NCBI GenBank assembly: GCA_016785225.1
Contig: JAFBJZ010000831.1
Location: forward strand, 4,226,001-4,290,000
DNA length: 64,000 nt
Reading direction: 5' to 3'
DNA from: Psettodes erumei
Lineage: Eukaryota; Chordata; Actinopteri; Pleuronectiformes; Psettodidae
The position numbers were made by a program, and so were the translations under genes. Numbering within the stretch: the stretch's first letter is position 1; each line of letters opens with the position of its first letter. Of this stretch, positions 12,801 through 24,712 are shown piece by piece. The notes beneath the pieces were generated by a model. That model saw only the letters and a list, made by a program, of their open reading frames with translations. It was not told the origin of the DNA and did no database searches.

Positions 12801-15800
12801 CTGAAAACAGTAGCGTCTGTCCTCGCATTCCACGGCCATGACAGAGCTGTTGTCCAGGTCCAGCACCATGCCCCCTGCCACCGCCCCGCGTGGCTGGCAC
12901 ATGAGGTTCCCTCCCTGAGTGAAGAAGTACAGTCGATCCCAGGCTGTGGTCACCAGGCCGGTTTTACTGGAGCACAAGAATGAGAGGGTGCAGGAGGAGC
13001 GGTAACAGATATGATTTTACAAAACCAAATGGTGGTGATCTGCCACAATTCAACATAATGGAAAGTTCAATGAGTGACAGCGGAACAGTAGGAATGTGGA
13101 GGATTTAAGCCTGGATGTGACGGAAATTCCGAGCACATCTGGCTTCGAAATGAGGTTTTAAAAAATAAAGATGTGCAAAAAGTATCTTTCAGTCCTTCTC
13201 CACTTACAAGCTTAAAAAAACTGAACCCTGTTGCCTCAGGTTGTCTATCAGTTCAATTCTGTTTAAGAAGAAACTGGAGCCCTTGTTAGTTCTTTGTCTA
13301 CTGTGATTTTTTTTCAAAGATGTAATAACAGCCACAGAGCATTTTCAAGATGGGCAAGTCTGTTGTTGAACTGAACTGAAATTACAATGTATTTTTGCTC
13401 AAACATCAGTAAATAAAGTATATCCTTAACTGTTTGTTTAGATTTCTGTAAGGTAACTACTGATTTGGTAGTAAGAAATTTACGTTTTATGTATTATTCT
13501 GCAGTAATATTTTCACAAACACAACATTGAGGGCCTTGGTTATTACGGTTTATGTAAAGAAATAATTATAAATAAACTACAATGCAAATTAATGCTGATT
13601 CACTTCATTTTAGAACAGAACTACAGCAAATGTGTATGACTCATTTGAATTGCTCATCTGTTAGCCTTCTTCTCGTACATTCTGTTTAGAAAATATCTCC
13701 AAATAAAATTTCCTCCGATAACCATCGAAGTGAGAGGCTCATGCTGCCGTGAGTGACTCAGACCCTTAATGTTGAGAAACCATTCGAAACAGCAAATGTT
13801 CTCTGGAGTCAGCTCCATCTGACAAGTGTCTGAGGCTGCTGGCAGTGTGTGTCATTAAACAGAATGGCATTCTGTGGAAACCTTTTCTCTGGTGTCACAG
13901 ATATTTGTCAAAGATTCTGGATGTATATGAGGGAGAGACAAAGTTTGACAGCTCTGACATTTCACTAAATCACATTGTGTGCTACGCTGCAGTTCTACCC
14001 CCTGCAGCCATTAAGGAAGTTTCCCTTCTCATATATCCACTCTGCAATGAGCTGACAGCGCACACTGTCAACATGTCACCTGACCCACCTTGTCTGCCAT
14101 GACAGACTCATTGTTTACTGCGTTTGTGCGTATTCTGAGAAGCTGCAGCAAGACAGGCAAAAATATATTTTCTCTGTTGTGTTTGGTTATTTAAACATTC
14201 AAAATCTACTGTAGCTGCTGTGTGTTTATTGCACCATCTATTGCAGCCCAGCCTGAATTCTCTGTCTGAAATTTGCAAAAGGAAGACAGTTTCAAAAGTT
14301 GTTCCTTAGTTGTAATTTTTTTCCAAGACACCCCTTAACATACTGAATAGATAGGAACACTAGATAAATAGGAAGTGTCCTTGGATTTTAGATAGTGCCT
14401 TAATGAGTGTAATTAATCTTACTTCCTAATGTTGAGGTAGCCAGCCTTCTGAATAAGCGTGCGATTGACAGGCTCAGTGTCCTTATCTGGCATGTAGACA
14501 GTGTCCTCCACAGACAGAAGCTCCCTCTGGGACATACGCATGGCCTCCGCCTCCGCATCCAGCTGGGCCTGGATACTAGACAGAGAAAAAGTTTTAATCG
14601 CGGCAGAATCCATCTGAACTGACTTTCAGAAATTAGAATTTTTTTTGTAAATTAAGCATTAGGGGTTTCATAGTAACCACAAGCAACAAGCCAGAGTGCT
14701 TTATATTGTTTATCACATAAATATGAACTAAACCACAGCTTTGCTGAACATTAAAACAACTGTTAATTTGAGATAGTCTTTACTTTTGTGTCATGTTGGC
14801 CACAGAGGAGAGAAAGCTGTCCATCTTCTTTGACACCAGCTCAATGCCTTTCTTGAAGAAGCTGATCTGTCAATTAAGAAGTGATAGAGGGTCATTCATT
14901 TGATCAAATTCATCATTCATCATTTGATCAAATTCATCCAATCATTGATTCAAAAGAAGAGCTGCTGATTTATATTCTGTCAATCACCCAGTCAATTGCT
15001 TATAAAGTGTAAAATGAGTTGGGTTTGTTTTTTTTTGTTTACCTAGTAGATGCTATTGCATGGCCTCATTGCACATTGTTAACTAAAGCTTCTTTTTCTT
15101 TTAACACTGAAATGATAACAATGTCTGTACTTACTACGTCAGTAGTACAATGTCAGTAAGTAGGCCAACAGCTGCTCCGTACCTGTGCCTGTGTGTAGCC
15201 TAACATGGGTTCAAGCATAGCAACTCTCTTGCGATACTGCAGGGCATTGAGGGCACAGTAATACTGCAGGGAGGCCTGGTGCTGCTTCCTTCTGGTGTAA
15301 GCCACCTCCTTCACCAAGTCTGCTTTCAGCTGTACAGACAGGAAAGAGTTAAACACTCAAATATACAATGGGGGTGTAAACTCGCCATCAAGCTGTGCGC
15401 GCGCACACACATGCATATGCAAAAACAGTCCTACTCACACACACAGAAAAACAGGCAACACACATGCATTATCTAGTAGCAGCCATAATAGCACATAGTG
15501 TTGCAACAGTCTTACTTCATCAGTGAAGACAGGCAGTAGAGCAGTATTTAATTACATCTATTTGTATTCCATGTTTATAAAACACTCCCACTGTATTACC
15601 AGAGCATTACTGCAGTGTAAGGCCTTTTACACCCTTAGATCAATGGGAGGAAAGCTCCATCAGTGAAGACGAGAGAGCACACTACCTTCTCATTCTCCTT
15701 CTTCTTGGGCAATCGGCTATACTTGACCATTGCTGCCTCATGCTCTGCAGGGGATGAGAGAGTGGGCATGAGGATCAGATAATAACTACGGGCTGTAATT

Positions 15801-18800
15801 GTTTTCTGAAAGCGGTTAAAAGATATGCTTACCATCGGTGGCGATGCCAAATATTTCCTTCAGCGTGCTTATCTCTGCAAAATTCAATGTTTAGCAAATT
15901 TTGTTTCACTATCTACAACAGATCCACAACTTAAAAATGCATTACTGCTTTTTAAAGTAGACAAGTCATTTGGTTGTACAAAATGAATCCACTATATTGT
16001 AGAGGCATTAAATGAGGATCGCTGCATGTAGCTTTGCTGTAAGATGCGTTTCTACTCAAACAAATGAGCTCTTTACTTCAATATAATGATCAAATTTACA
16101 AATGTGTTGTCCAGAATAATATATCAGAAACATATTATGATAATGAGTTTCGTGCATGTGTGCGTGGTCCTACCTGTGAGGTCCTTCTCTCGGAACTGGA
16201 TCAAGGGGAAGACCATGCTGTCGGCCATCTGGTTGGCTAGCTCGGAGTGGAGCGAGTTCAGCTGGACCACACAAAACAGATTGTACCATAATATCAAGTG
16301 CTGCACAAGGACAGAAACAGATGATGCACCCTCGCCAAACATCTTGAGGGATTACAGTTTATTTTAATGTCTACAGTGACATTTGTTGCCAGTTGTTCCT
16401 GCAGGAAAATGGAAAGTAACATTTTCAGTAAAATGGCTGCATAACTGCAGACAATGCCTCCCCTACATCATAAGACGCCCATACTGTTGAGCAGTGCATT
16501 TCGTGAGGAGAATAACAAAACATTCTGTTTACTGATATTGGAAACAGGACCACATATCGCACACACAAGCAAATCCCTCCATAATTCTTTATGCTTATCA
16601 GCAAGCTGCACTCCCAACATTTTAACAAGCTGACATCTACTTTAATCTGAATTATTTCACCAAGTGCCAAAGTTCACAGGATTAGGTGGAATAGTCGGCC
16701 TAATATGCGCAACGGAATGAGTTTTCCTCTGTGCACGATGAGGTGAAGGTCAAACACACAATCAACCTGTGTCCTCTGAGCATATGTGTGTGTGGATGTG
16801 TGTGTGTCCCGAATCTTTTTGAGTGTTGACTGGGCAGGCTTGTGGACCCCCACGGCTGAATGTGACGGGCCCATCTGTTACGTCGACATACCTGAGCCTG
16901 CACAACCCCTCCTTCATCTATCCATCCATCCACCCACTGCTGCCTCCCTCCATCCACCTCTCCATGCCGCAAGCATCATATCCACCTCTTAGCGCAAGTA
17001 TACAGTCGGTTATGGTCTTTAAGGGAGGATGAGGTCTTTTCATTGAGGTAATTTTCACCAGTGTGCTAGGAGAGCACAGGTGCAGTACCCTTTGTAATGT
17101 GATTAAGAACCAGCTACTGACTGTGTGCAGTACTTTATCACCCCTTTCTTCTGCTGTGGGTGCACACACATAAATATACATAAATAAAGCAACAAAACTG
17201 CAAACACAGGCCTCACCTCCCCCACAGTTTTGGCGAAGTTCTGCAGCGTGGTGATTACCTCTTCATCACCTTTTCCAAGGGCAAAATTCTAGACAGAAAA
17301 AGGACAAGAGGGGAAACAATTTTAAACCATGAAGCTGCATAATGAAGCAGAGAGCTAGCCTACACAAGGGGCTAAAAAGTTTTTAAAAATACCTAGGTCC
17401 GCCAGGATTTCTGGCACATCACTTTCATGGAACAAGTCCAGAGATGCCAATAAACCCCAAGCTAAATTGCCGAGTTCTTAGTCAGTGGAGATTTTTTTCC
17501 AATCAAGCATCTACCTCCTTAAATGGACTGATCAACATTTGTTTCTTTTGCAGCATGATCTAACAGACCTGCTGCCTTGACTTCAGCACCTACTCAGTTT
17601 TATTTGTTACATAAAACAAGGCCCTGTGATAGATTACCAGCAGAGGGGCACCTTTGTTTCAAGACTCTTTCATGCACAGAGATTTCACAAAGGCACACTT
17701 TCAGAGATTAGGTGTGTCTGAGACACACAAACCCAACCAGGGGAAAAGGTTCAGATGAAAGTGATAATGCTAATGCGTGTTTTGATAAGCCATCTTGGCA
17801 ATGCTGGAAATACAGGTTTCACTTTTGTTATTCAATGATGCATGTAATTGTTACAGCAAATTGGCTGTACTTAATTATTTCACCCAAACTAGGTATTATC
17901 ATGCATGTTGGATTAAATCACATTCTGTGATGTTCAGTTTTGTTTGGGCTTTTCGACTTTTCCCTCTCCCTCTTGTTTTCTTTCTGTTCCCAGGTGGTGG
18001 CAGGAGGCGTGGCTGGTCCCTGACAGGCAGACGAGACACACCTGAAGCACATCACCAAGCAATCACCCTGCCACTATAAAAACCCTGCTCCCCCCTGCAC
18101 TCCGCACTAGATGATTGCACTATCACCCTGCATTCCTTGGCCGTTTCTAGATCACGTTCTCGACCACGTCTATGCTTCTGAAGTTTGCGACCAGCTTGCC
18201 TCCTGCCAGCACTGCCTGGTCTTGCGTTGAGGTTAAGTCCCGCTTGCCTTTGTCTGGGACAATCAAAGAAAACTCGTGCACCGTGCCTCTGGTCTCCTGC
18301 GCTTCTCGGTCCAAAAACCCCAACCTTGTCTCATTCATGGTGAAGGGTGTAGGCCTGTTTTCAGCAATGAATTTGTTTTGCTTATTTAATTTGGATTAAA
18401 ATTGTACATAAATTTGTACAACTGCAGGGAGAGAGTTTAACCTGAAACAATATAACTGAAAAATAGGATTTTGATAAGATAAGTGAAAGGCAGTGGAAGT
18501 TACACCCGTGTTAATGGTACCCACACTTACTTTCTTCTCATATTCCAAAAGTTGCTGTGAGAGCTGCTCTGTGGCCAATCCCATTTCACTCTGTAGGGAA
18601 AACGGATTGAGGGGAAATATAACATGAACAGGCTGGATTACAAGGGATTCATTCCGATCTTATACATTTTTCATTTTCTTTTCAGTCCTTCAATATTGCA
18701 AAAGAATAATAGGAAGTGAAGGGACGACAGTTGAATCAGGGTTCAAATTTAAATGATAAAAAAACCTAACACACACACACACACAAGGTGATGGGTCATA

Positions 18801-21241
18801 TAAAGACCAGCTCTACCAGTAAACTATTATTAGTTCTGAAATGGTCAGAAGTTATCTTACATAAATTGTGTACGTTTTCAGAAAAAACCCCAATATATGG
18901 TAATTGCAACATTTGAGCATTGTGCTCAATTAGACCAGCGATAGAAACAGATAAGTCAAATCTATGTACACCCCACCATTACTTACCGCACACCACTCTT
19001 ACTACGTAAATTGCACAGAAAGTTGTTTCAAGGCAAAAACTGGTATCAATCAAGTTGCACAATGATAAAAAGGGCGTTATCAGTCCACTCCAGAGTTTGA
19101 ACCTTGAACTCAAATTATTATGTTGCACACAGTCTTCTTAAAGGTCAAGAATGAAGTTCTATGCTCAAAGTTTCCTCAGCTCTCTCTACAAGAACATGAT
19201 GTTACATTTATCAGTTTGCATGTTTGAGGTTACAAAAAGAGCATCAACTCTTTTTCATCCCTAGTTTGGCATTTGTCCAGTCAAAAATTACAACACCATT
19301 TTTGGTTCAGTGCAAATTAAAACACTCTACTGTAGTTCAATACCAACCAAAAATTCAGATGCAGTTGGGTAAATTAAATGACTCGCACACAGTTAAGAAA
19401 AAAAGCAGTGTTTCATTTAGTACCTGAGCTCCAAAGACCCGCTGCATCGACTGGAGTAGCTGATTGGTGTAGTCTGTCAGCATCCCAGCATCTTCCTCAA
19501 ACACACTGAGCAAGGAGCGAGTCTGCAAGAGCAAACATTTGATGAATGAGGTTATTATATGTTCTAAACAGACAATGGCTGTATAAATGTTAATATAGCT
19601 GAAACAATATAAAATGCCAAACTTCCTCTGATTCCAGTTTCTCAAATGTGAGAATATGAAATTCTGTGTGTCATATATGATGTATATGGTGGGTATACTG
19701 TAGATGTAAACTGAATAACTTTGGGATCTGGTTCTGTTGACTGGAAAAAGAAAGTGATATAAAAACATAATCTTGTGCTGCGTTCACTGCATTCTGACAA
19801 TTAACGATTAATGAACCTGACCTAATCAAAAAAGAAAATGACCTTTTGTTACAGCCCACAACAGGTGTGTTCTGGCAAATGTCCTTGTGACACCACAGAA
19901 TACTGTCCGGATGGGATGATAGTCTATTAAATGCTACATCCCTCTGGGACCTTTAAAAACAAACAAAAATATGTGAAACAGGTTTGGCAGTAACCTGTGA
20001 CTCATTAAGGTATAACAAGCACAGCTGGACGTCAAAGGCATAAGACACAGGGAAAGAAACAAGAGCAGCTGCAGCACTGACGTGGTACTAAAGGCAGAGT
20101 GATTTTACTGCAGGCTGGCTATGCAAACTGAGGAAAATCCTGTCTGGGTGCAGGTTTCCTTTTCCATGAACAGGTGCAGCAAGGCAGGGCAGACACAGCA
20201 CATAGGAACACACCCACTGGCTAAAGTCTGTTTACAGTTCACTCCAGCTGACTTTCACCACAGAAGGAGTGACATTGTCATTTTCCACTTAAAAGAAATA
20301 GTGTGGAATGTGGACAAACCTTTCTTTCTTTGCACTGGGCCTTCCTCTTATTAAAACACCCTAAATGTTTGGGGGACAAGCACGAGGCAAGCAAGAGAGA
20401 TGGGCCTCCAGCACCGGGGCTGCACATAAGCACAACCATCAAGGAGGTCAGCTGTGTTTGCGCACAGACGTGATGCAACAGACAACAGAAAACACGGGCT
20501 ATTTTAGATGTGCATGAGAGCGAAGGGTGCCCTGCATTTCACGTTACTATCACTGATATCCCTGCTTGAGGCCTAGTGAACAACTTTCGTGCTGCATTCA
20601 GACCTGTAAGCATCACACAACATATGGTACTACATTTGTGACAGCTACCACAGCCCTGTCGCAGCTGGCTATTGACTAATTCCAGGGGAGTCCGATAATG
20701 GAAACCCCTCCCACATCCTGTGTATCGGGCCCAGTTTGACTCTGGTCCCTAAATTTAACTTCGTACGACACTAGAAATAAAACAAGGTCGCAGGTGTGAT
20801 CTCTGATTGAGCTACACGATACTGACATATTCCGTACTGGCACGAGTTTGGGTGTATAAAAGAATATCTCCTCTGGTAGAGAGAGGAAAGCCCCTGTGAC
20901 GAACCATGGTTCTGCAAATACAGCGGAGACAGCCAACCGCCAGCCCCTGTCATATGCTGTATGAACTACAACCGTGTTTACAGCAGGAGAGCACAGCCAC
21001 TCCTGAAATAGGACTATATTGCCATAACAATGTGTCAATTGAGAGCTGTCATCGAACACTGGGAAAACAGCCTACAACGGGAACAGGATACTGTCTGGGT
21101 TAGTAAGCTCACTTCAGCCCTCGGTAACGCCTGTCATGTGACAGCCGGGTCTTTACCAGAGACAAAAACCCTCCCAGGGCCTACCTGAGGACTGTCCTGC
21201 AAAGCGTCCTCCAGGAGCAGTTTGTGATGTACGGCCGGCAT
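6885..21241 (-). CDS. appl2: APPL2: BAR-PH-PTB endosomal adaptor (Rab5 effector), complete
   Basis: APPL proteins are membrane-bending adaptors on early (APPL) endosomes; they bind Rab5 and receptors such as adiponectin receptors through the PTB domain. Coding exons, in transcript order: 21241-21185, 19522-19424, 18590-18531, 17288-17217, 16261-16174, 15874-15833, 15744-15686, 15329-15183, 14866-14784, 14575-14423, 12966-12778, 12671-12629, 12359-12303, 10945-10851, 9783-9628, 9430-9378, 9208-9034, 8235-8199, 8065-7910, 7828-7781, 7016-6885. All are GT-AG and all phases join, giving 666 residues (human APPL2 has 664, from memory). It starts MPAVHHKLLLEDALQDSPQ and ends with an SEA motif, like the PDZ ligand by which APPL1 binds GIPC1. 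SVFEEDAGMLTDYTNQLLQ, FTQGGNLMCQPRGAVAGG and LIAPGTPIQFDI match APPL2 rather than APPL1. No frameshift or missing domain was found. Confidence 0.97.
7050..7700. repeat. AT-rich degenerate tandem array that inverts midway, in the last appl2 intron
   Basis: Variants of a loose unit (GACATA-CTATACTATGAC-ATTTTTTGCATTTTTA) recur every 40-60 bases from about 7060 to 7490. From about 7550 to 7690 related segments appear in the opposite orientation (AAAAAGTCATGAAAAATACC, CATTGTATAGTATCAC, AAATGTCATATTGTAGTAAGG). The whole stretch could fold back on itself. A short related patch is at 9820-9960. The family is not identified. Confidence 0.6.
7781..9208 (-). other. appl2: appl2 exons 17-20: PTB domain
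   Basis: Residues about 485-623 form the phosphotyrosine-binding domain used for cargo and receptor binding. It reads QVFAVRFLGSMAV, YEAMRQVLAARAIHNIFR, ESHLMVTSSSLRLIDPQTQV, VCQFAAHQENGRLMGFV, FIFESNTEGEKICYTISLAK. Between MGFVV and FIFES lies a Gly/Asp/Glu-rich loop (EGRDWSDGDGEGEPSFSA), somewhat longer than I recall in human APPL2. The donor after exon 19 is GTTGAT, weaker than the others. Confidence 0.9.
9378..10945 (-). other. appl2: appl2 exons 14-16: linker between PH and PTB
   Basis: Residues about 384-484 hold AVAIRLNQTAIQAVTPITSF, a Ser/Pro/Glu-rich low-complexity part, the conserved IAPGTPIQFDIMLPASEF and RTNPFGETED, and an acidic tail before PTB. The two conserved islands are typical of APPL2; the low-complexity part between them is the least conserved section. 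Confidence 0.85.
9820..9960. repeat. Second patch of the AT-rich GTCATA/GTATAG repeat
   Basis: Lies in the appl2 intron upstream of exon 15. Segments such as ACATGTCATAGTATAGAAAGTAAT..., AATAGTATAGAAAGACATAA and AATAATGTCATACTATTAAAA resemble the inverted half of the array at 7.05-7.7 kb. Confidence 0.5.
11035..11090. repeat. (TA)n microsatellite, two blocks
   Basis: Alternating TA at 11035-11052 and 11064-11084, each followed by an ATAATACCA-like sequence, so the block may have duplicated with its flank. Located in the appl2 intron upstream of exon 14. Confidence 0.85.
12303..14575 (-). other. appl2: appl2 exons 10-13: PH domain
   Basis: Residues about 276-383 form the pleckstrin-homology domain, which packs against BAR in APPL proteins. 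It begins at the end of exon 10 with LIQKAGYLNIR, continues in exon 11 with KTGLVTTAWDRLYFFTQGG and CEDRRYCFQITSPSGK, then ILQAESKKEYEE (exon 12) and WICTVNNISRQIYLTDNPE (exon 13). The Trp of the C-terminal PH helix (WICTVNN) is present. Confidence 0.9.
12967..14422 (-). other. appl2 intron 10, no further feature seen
   Basis: A 1.46-kb intron between the two exons that encode the start of the PH domain. It is ordinary AT-rich sequence with no recognisable exon, RNA gene or repeat. An open frame near 13845-14102 has no splice context or resemblance to a protein. Confidence 0.5.
17990..18345 (+). mobile_element. Possible LTR-like or promoter-bearing retroelement fragment in appl2 intron 3
   Basis: A GC-richer patch inside an AT-rich intron, with a boxed TATA (ACTATAAAAACCCTGCTCC near 18072-18090), an upstream GGAGGCGTGGCTGG segment, and a downstream end rich in CTCCTGCGCTTCTCGGTCC. 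This layout resembles LTR promoters of fish retrotransposons. No flanking internal coding region, clear TG...CA ends or target-site duplication was identified, so it would be a solo or truncated copy. It could also be another transposon class. Confidence 0.35.
19523..21184 (-). other. appl2 intron 1
   Basis: A 1.66-kb first intron. No second gene is visible. It is fairly rich in short GC-containing segments from 20100 to 21100, which could include regulatory DNA, but no specific site can be supported. Confidence 0.4.
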
Positions 21242-21415
21242 CTTGTTAGCGTTGGAGGAGAAGAGAATGGGGGCTTGACTTATGTCGAGCGTGGACTCGG
21301 TTTCCCAGCGACCTCTGCGCGAGGGAGAGGGGAATGACGTAGGCGTTGGAGGCGGCGTCGGATCTGGCCCACAGGTCTGTCCTGTAGTCTGCCCTCATCG
21401 AAGACCCGTCAACTT
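21242..21415 (-). promoter_or_regulatory. appl2: CpG-rich appl2 5' UTR/promoter region
   Basis: Immediately upstream of the appl2 start codon, this patch has well over ten CpG dinucleotides in about 170 bases, against very few in the flanks. It includes GCGCGAG, GGCGGCGTCGG and a CRE-like TGACGT at 21335-21340. No TATA box is evident, as expected for a broadly expressed CpG-type promoter. The exact transcription start cannot be told. Confidence 0.55.
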
Positions 21416-21499
21416 ATCGCTTAGAAATTTATGCTTTTATTTGTTTCTATTCTGGTTTCTGTTCTGCGATTTTATTTCACAGCAAATAGATGGAGGGTT

Positions 21500-24230
21500 G
21501 TGGAGGTAGACTACGTCAAACGTTTTACCATTTTATGGCCAACAGTGACCTCATGTGGTCATAAAAGTAGTTGCAGTTTAATTTTATAATAACATATTCG
21601 CCACAAAAAATGTCAAAAAAGACTGTTTTCACAACATCCGGCGACGCAATATAACAGTAGCGTTTCAAAGTTAAGGTATTTAAATATTTTGTCTGACCAA
21701 CTTCGAATGGCCATATTCTCCAATGTGATTGTTTCTCTTTTGTTTTCATATGATCTGATCTAATCTACACTCACCATCATACCAAATGTCCTGAACCCAT
21801 GGTTAAATCTAACAGACCTAAAGTCTTGGTGCTGGAATCTGCTCAAATAACAGAAATATTATGCACAAGCATGAATATGTAATTCACTTCATCCCAGAGC
21901 TAAAAATGGCATGTCCTCTTGTGTAATCATTAAATTACAGTCTACAGTCAACTGCTTCCACATATTAAAATGTTTGCCTGAACTGTCTCAGTGATTTGGC
22001 AAATTGGCCTTGATTTGAGTGTCTGCCCAACACAAATTTAACTGTTTGTTTTACTCTGACTTTTCCAATTTCCCATGCATAATAGTGCCTTCATACTGAT
22101 ATTGACATTTGATTGGTGTACAGCAGTGTTTATCAGATCACTGTCTTCTTCATCTTTATAAATTGTTAAAAAATGTTGTATTATTGGTAATTGCTTTTTA
22201 AAAAGTATGCTTCACTGTGGATTTTCCTTTAAGAAGAGGAACATTTTTCAGGGCTGAAAAATAATAGTGTATGGTGTCTTAGGAATTAAAAACAATGATT
22301 AGATAAGCAGTTTATTCTTTCACTTTAGCCAGTATTAGATCAGTTGATATTCTATGTAGTTTATGATACAAAAAGCATTTTTACCTATTCTCAGCTGTTT
22401 CTTGGGTAAAACGTAATAAATACATAATAACATAATAAAGTCAATATGATAAATTGTAAGTAGTTTATGGCTTGTACTGACAAGTTAATATAAAGTAATA
22501 AAATAATAAAATCAAATAAAAAAAGTTTTAAAAAAACTCCATCCTAACAAAACTTTTAATCTTATATGGAGACACAGATGTAAACCTGAAATAATATGTC
22601 TCTTTTTTTCAACATTCAAGATATTTCTGATCTTCATAATAGTCTAAAGATGGCCATGTCTTGTTGTGTAGTGTCTTGATAATGTAGGCAAGCCGTGACA
22701 AGCAGTGCGTCCTCATCACGCTGAGCGGGAGCACATTCTTTCCTCCCCAGTGGACTTGTGTTTTTTAATTGGTTAAGTTGTGGCTGTAAATCAGACAAAG
22801 CATTTCAGTACTGACTTTGATAATTAATTGTGTTTGCTGGCTCGGCTAAGTTTGGCCTATAAAAAGAGATTCTTACTGTCAGTGGAACTAACCTGGATTT
22901 AACAAAGCGGCGATTCAGCTGAACAAGTAAACACACTCTCAGGAGTAGAGCTGTGTCTTCTGGAGAGCAAATGCTTGTGACCGAGAAAGTACATTAGATT
23001 ATCGTGCCTTACAAGTCACTAATTGTTCCTTCCTCTGCATATGGTTTAATTTGGTCTAAACAAAACATGCTGTATCAGGTGATAGTAAAAGAGTAAGAGT
23101 CTACAGCCACATTTACCCACAATGACAGTACGAGCTTGATAATATTTGCTAGTTAACCATGAACATGAAGTACAATTAATGATGTTAGGAATGTCATTAG
23201 TTTAACAGGTGTTTGGTCACCAGACTTTTTAGAGATGTGAATGTACCAAGTTTCCTGGCAATCCATCCAATATTTGCTAAAAAATTTCACAAGAATACAT
23301 AAACATAAATCTCATGATAGTGTAGGGAAACACCAACATCAGTTTATCACCAACATTTATACACAGATTTTTTTTTGTACAGATTACATGAAGACAATAT
23401 GACATGTTAATTTGTCGTTTTAAAAGGTGCTGAAAAGCAGATTTTGTAACTTTTGGACAATATAGATTAACTGCTTCCCCATTTCAAGTCTTTCTGCTAA
23501 GCTAGACTAAACCAGCTGCTGGCTGTAGTATTATATTTAACTGGCAGATGTAAAAATGGTATCGATCTTCTCATCTAACCCTCTGCCAAATAATTTCCCC
23601 ATAATATGAAAATATTCCTTTAAGGTTGATCGAACAGCCTCCCACACCTCTAGTTCTGAGTGTTTGAGACATTATAGGATTTCATGATGCACACATTTTA
23701 ATATACAACCAAGTTCAGAAACAGAGCATTTGTCACTGAAAACCTCCCATTAGAATTTAAAAAATCCTGACTCTCAGCCACGCAAATGCATTAACATCAT
23801 AACATAACACCCCTGACTGAATGTGAGAATTAGTTTCACTGTGTGTGCTAATGTAATGCATCCTGCTTTCTAAACTCCACTCATATGACTGCACTAAACT
23901 TGTCTGAGCACACATCAATGTATTGAGATTTACTGGGGGCTGGAAACCCATCCAAAGCATGACCCTTGTGATTTCACAAAAAAGGACTGTTCAAGGCTTC
24001 TCCAGCTTCTAACTCTCATTGATTGTCAAGTGTCTGAACAAGAGAGCTGTGTGTGTGTCTGTGTTTGTATGTGTGTATCCAACCCATCAAAAAGGCATGA
24101 ATGAAGGTCGTCTATGTTTTACAAGACAAAGACAAGTTGGGGGATTTTACAGAATGTCACACGTTCAGGCAGATATATTGATGCCCCATGAATGCACTTC
24201 ATTTTTTACACATTTATATTAAAAGGAAGA
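21500..24230. other. Intergenic region between divergent appl2 and c12orf75
   Basis: About 2.7 kb of AT-rich non-coding DNA. No exon is supported. It includes an AT-rich stretch with many AATAA motifs at 22400-22560 and a MITE-like copy at 23440-23625, described separately. A block near 22680-22960 is less repetitive and could be regulatory. Confidence 0.5.
23440..23625. mobile_element. MITE-like fold-back repeat, truncated copy
   Basis: Matches from memory a very common percomorph element. The internal part reads 'cttttggacaat...cttccccatttc', 'tttctgctaagctaga' and 'cagctgctggctgtag'; the right arm reads 'atcgatcttctcatctaac' and ends 'atattcctttaagg'. The left arm is not seen. A second copy that keeps both arms but little middle is at 35091-35297. 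Confidence 0.6.
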
Positions 24231-24232
24231 CC

Positions 24233-24332
24233 GCTATTGGCTGAGTCTCACTCCACCCTCCGCCTCTTTTTCCCCGGTTTCCCGAGCAACCATGTCAGGG
24301 TGGAGGAAAAGAGCAAATCATGTGAGGGGATA

Positions 24333-24421
<89 letters not shown>

Positions 24422-24454
24422 TGTGTGTGTGTTTAGTGTGTATGTGTATAAAAG
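24233..24454 (+). promoter_or_regulatory. c12orf75: Candidate c12orf75 core promoter (inverted CCAAT, TATA box)
   Basis: An inverted CCAAT box (CTATTGGCTG) lies near 24233-24242 and a TATA box TATAAAAG at 24447-24454, about 260 bases before the OCC-1 start codon. Start of transcription would fall near 24480, giving a 5' UTR of about 230 bases rich in CTTTC. Between the two elements lies a long CT/CA microsatellite. The call is by motif and position only. Confidence 0.45.
24336..24432. repeat. Compound microsatellite (TC)n(CA)n(TG)n in the c12orf75 promoter
   Basis: Perfect TC repeats at 24336-24372 pass into CA repeats to 24419, followed by T and then GTGTGTGTGTGT. The CA-T-GT junction is an inverted repeat able to form a hairpin, and alternating CA/TG tracts can form Z-DNA. 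It ends only 15 bases before the TATA box. Confidence 0.95.
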
Positions 24455-24712
24455 CCTCTCTCCATGCTTTCCCTTCACTCTAGGCTCACCATTGCATTGC
24501 AGAGAGGATAGATGCAAGGGAGGGGAGGGGGACACGACCAAAGGAGATCCCTGTGAGACATTTCTTTGACCTTCCCTCGCTTTCTGTCAGTCTTTCTTTC
24601 CTCTCCCAGTGTGTTTTGGGTCTCTTTCCTTTCCTCCGTCTTCTGTTTCTTTTTCTTCCTGTTCTTGTTAAGTGTCTCTGCTCTACTTGGACAGTGGCTG
24701 CATCGATGCAAA

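Larger units (their letters stand above)
14423..21241 (-). other. appl2: appl2 exons 1-10: BAR domain
   Basis: Residues about 1-275 encode the helical BAR dimerisation and membrane-curving module. It reads TRSLLSVFEEDAG, then the TNQLLQSMQRVFGAQ helix, ALGKGDEEVITTLQNFAK, LANQMADSMVFPLIQFREKD, YSRLPKKKENEK, and RRKQHQASLQYYCALNALQY. Exon 9 (ISFFKKG...) and most of exon 10 finish the last long helix, ending in an acidic Ala/Glu-rich stretch (LDAEAEAMRMSQRELLSVED). The basic patches KKKENEK and RRKQH would face the membrane in the known APPL BAR structures. Confidence 0.9.

Noticed and set aside
24248..24541. Frames encoding runs of Cys-Val, Arg-Glu or Thr-His
   Set aside because: Direct translation of CT/CA microsatellites; the same applies at 53.1-53.4, 54.5, 60.6 and 62.0 kb.
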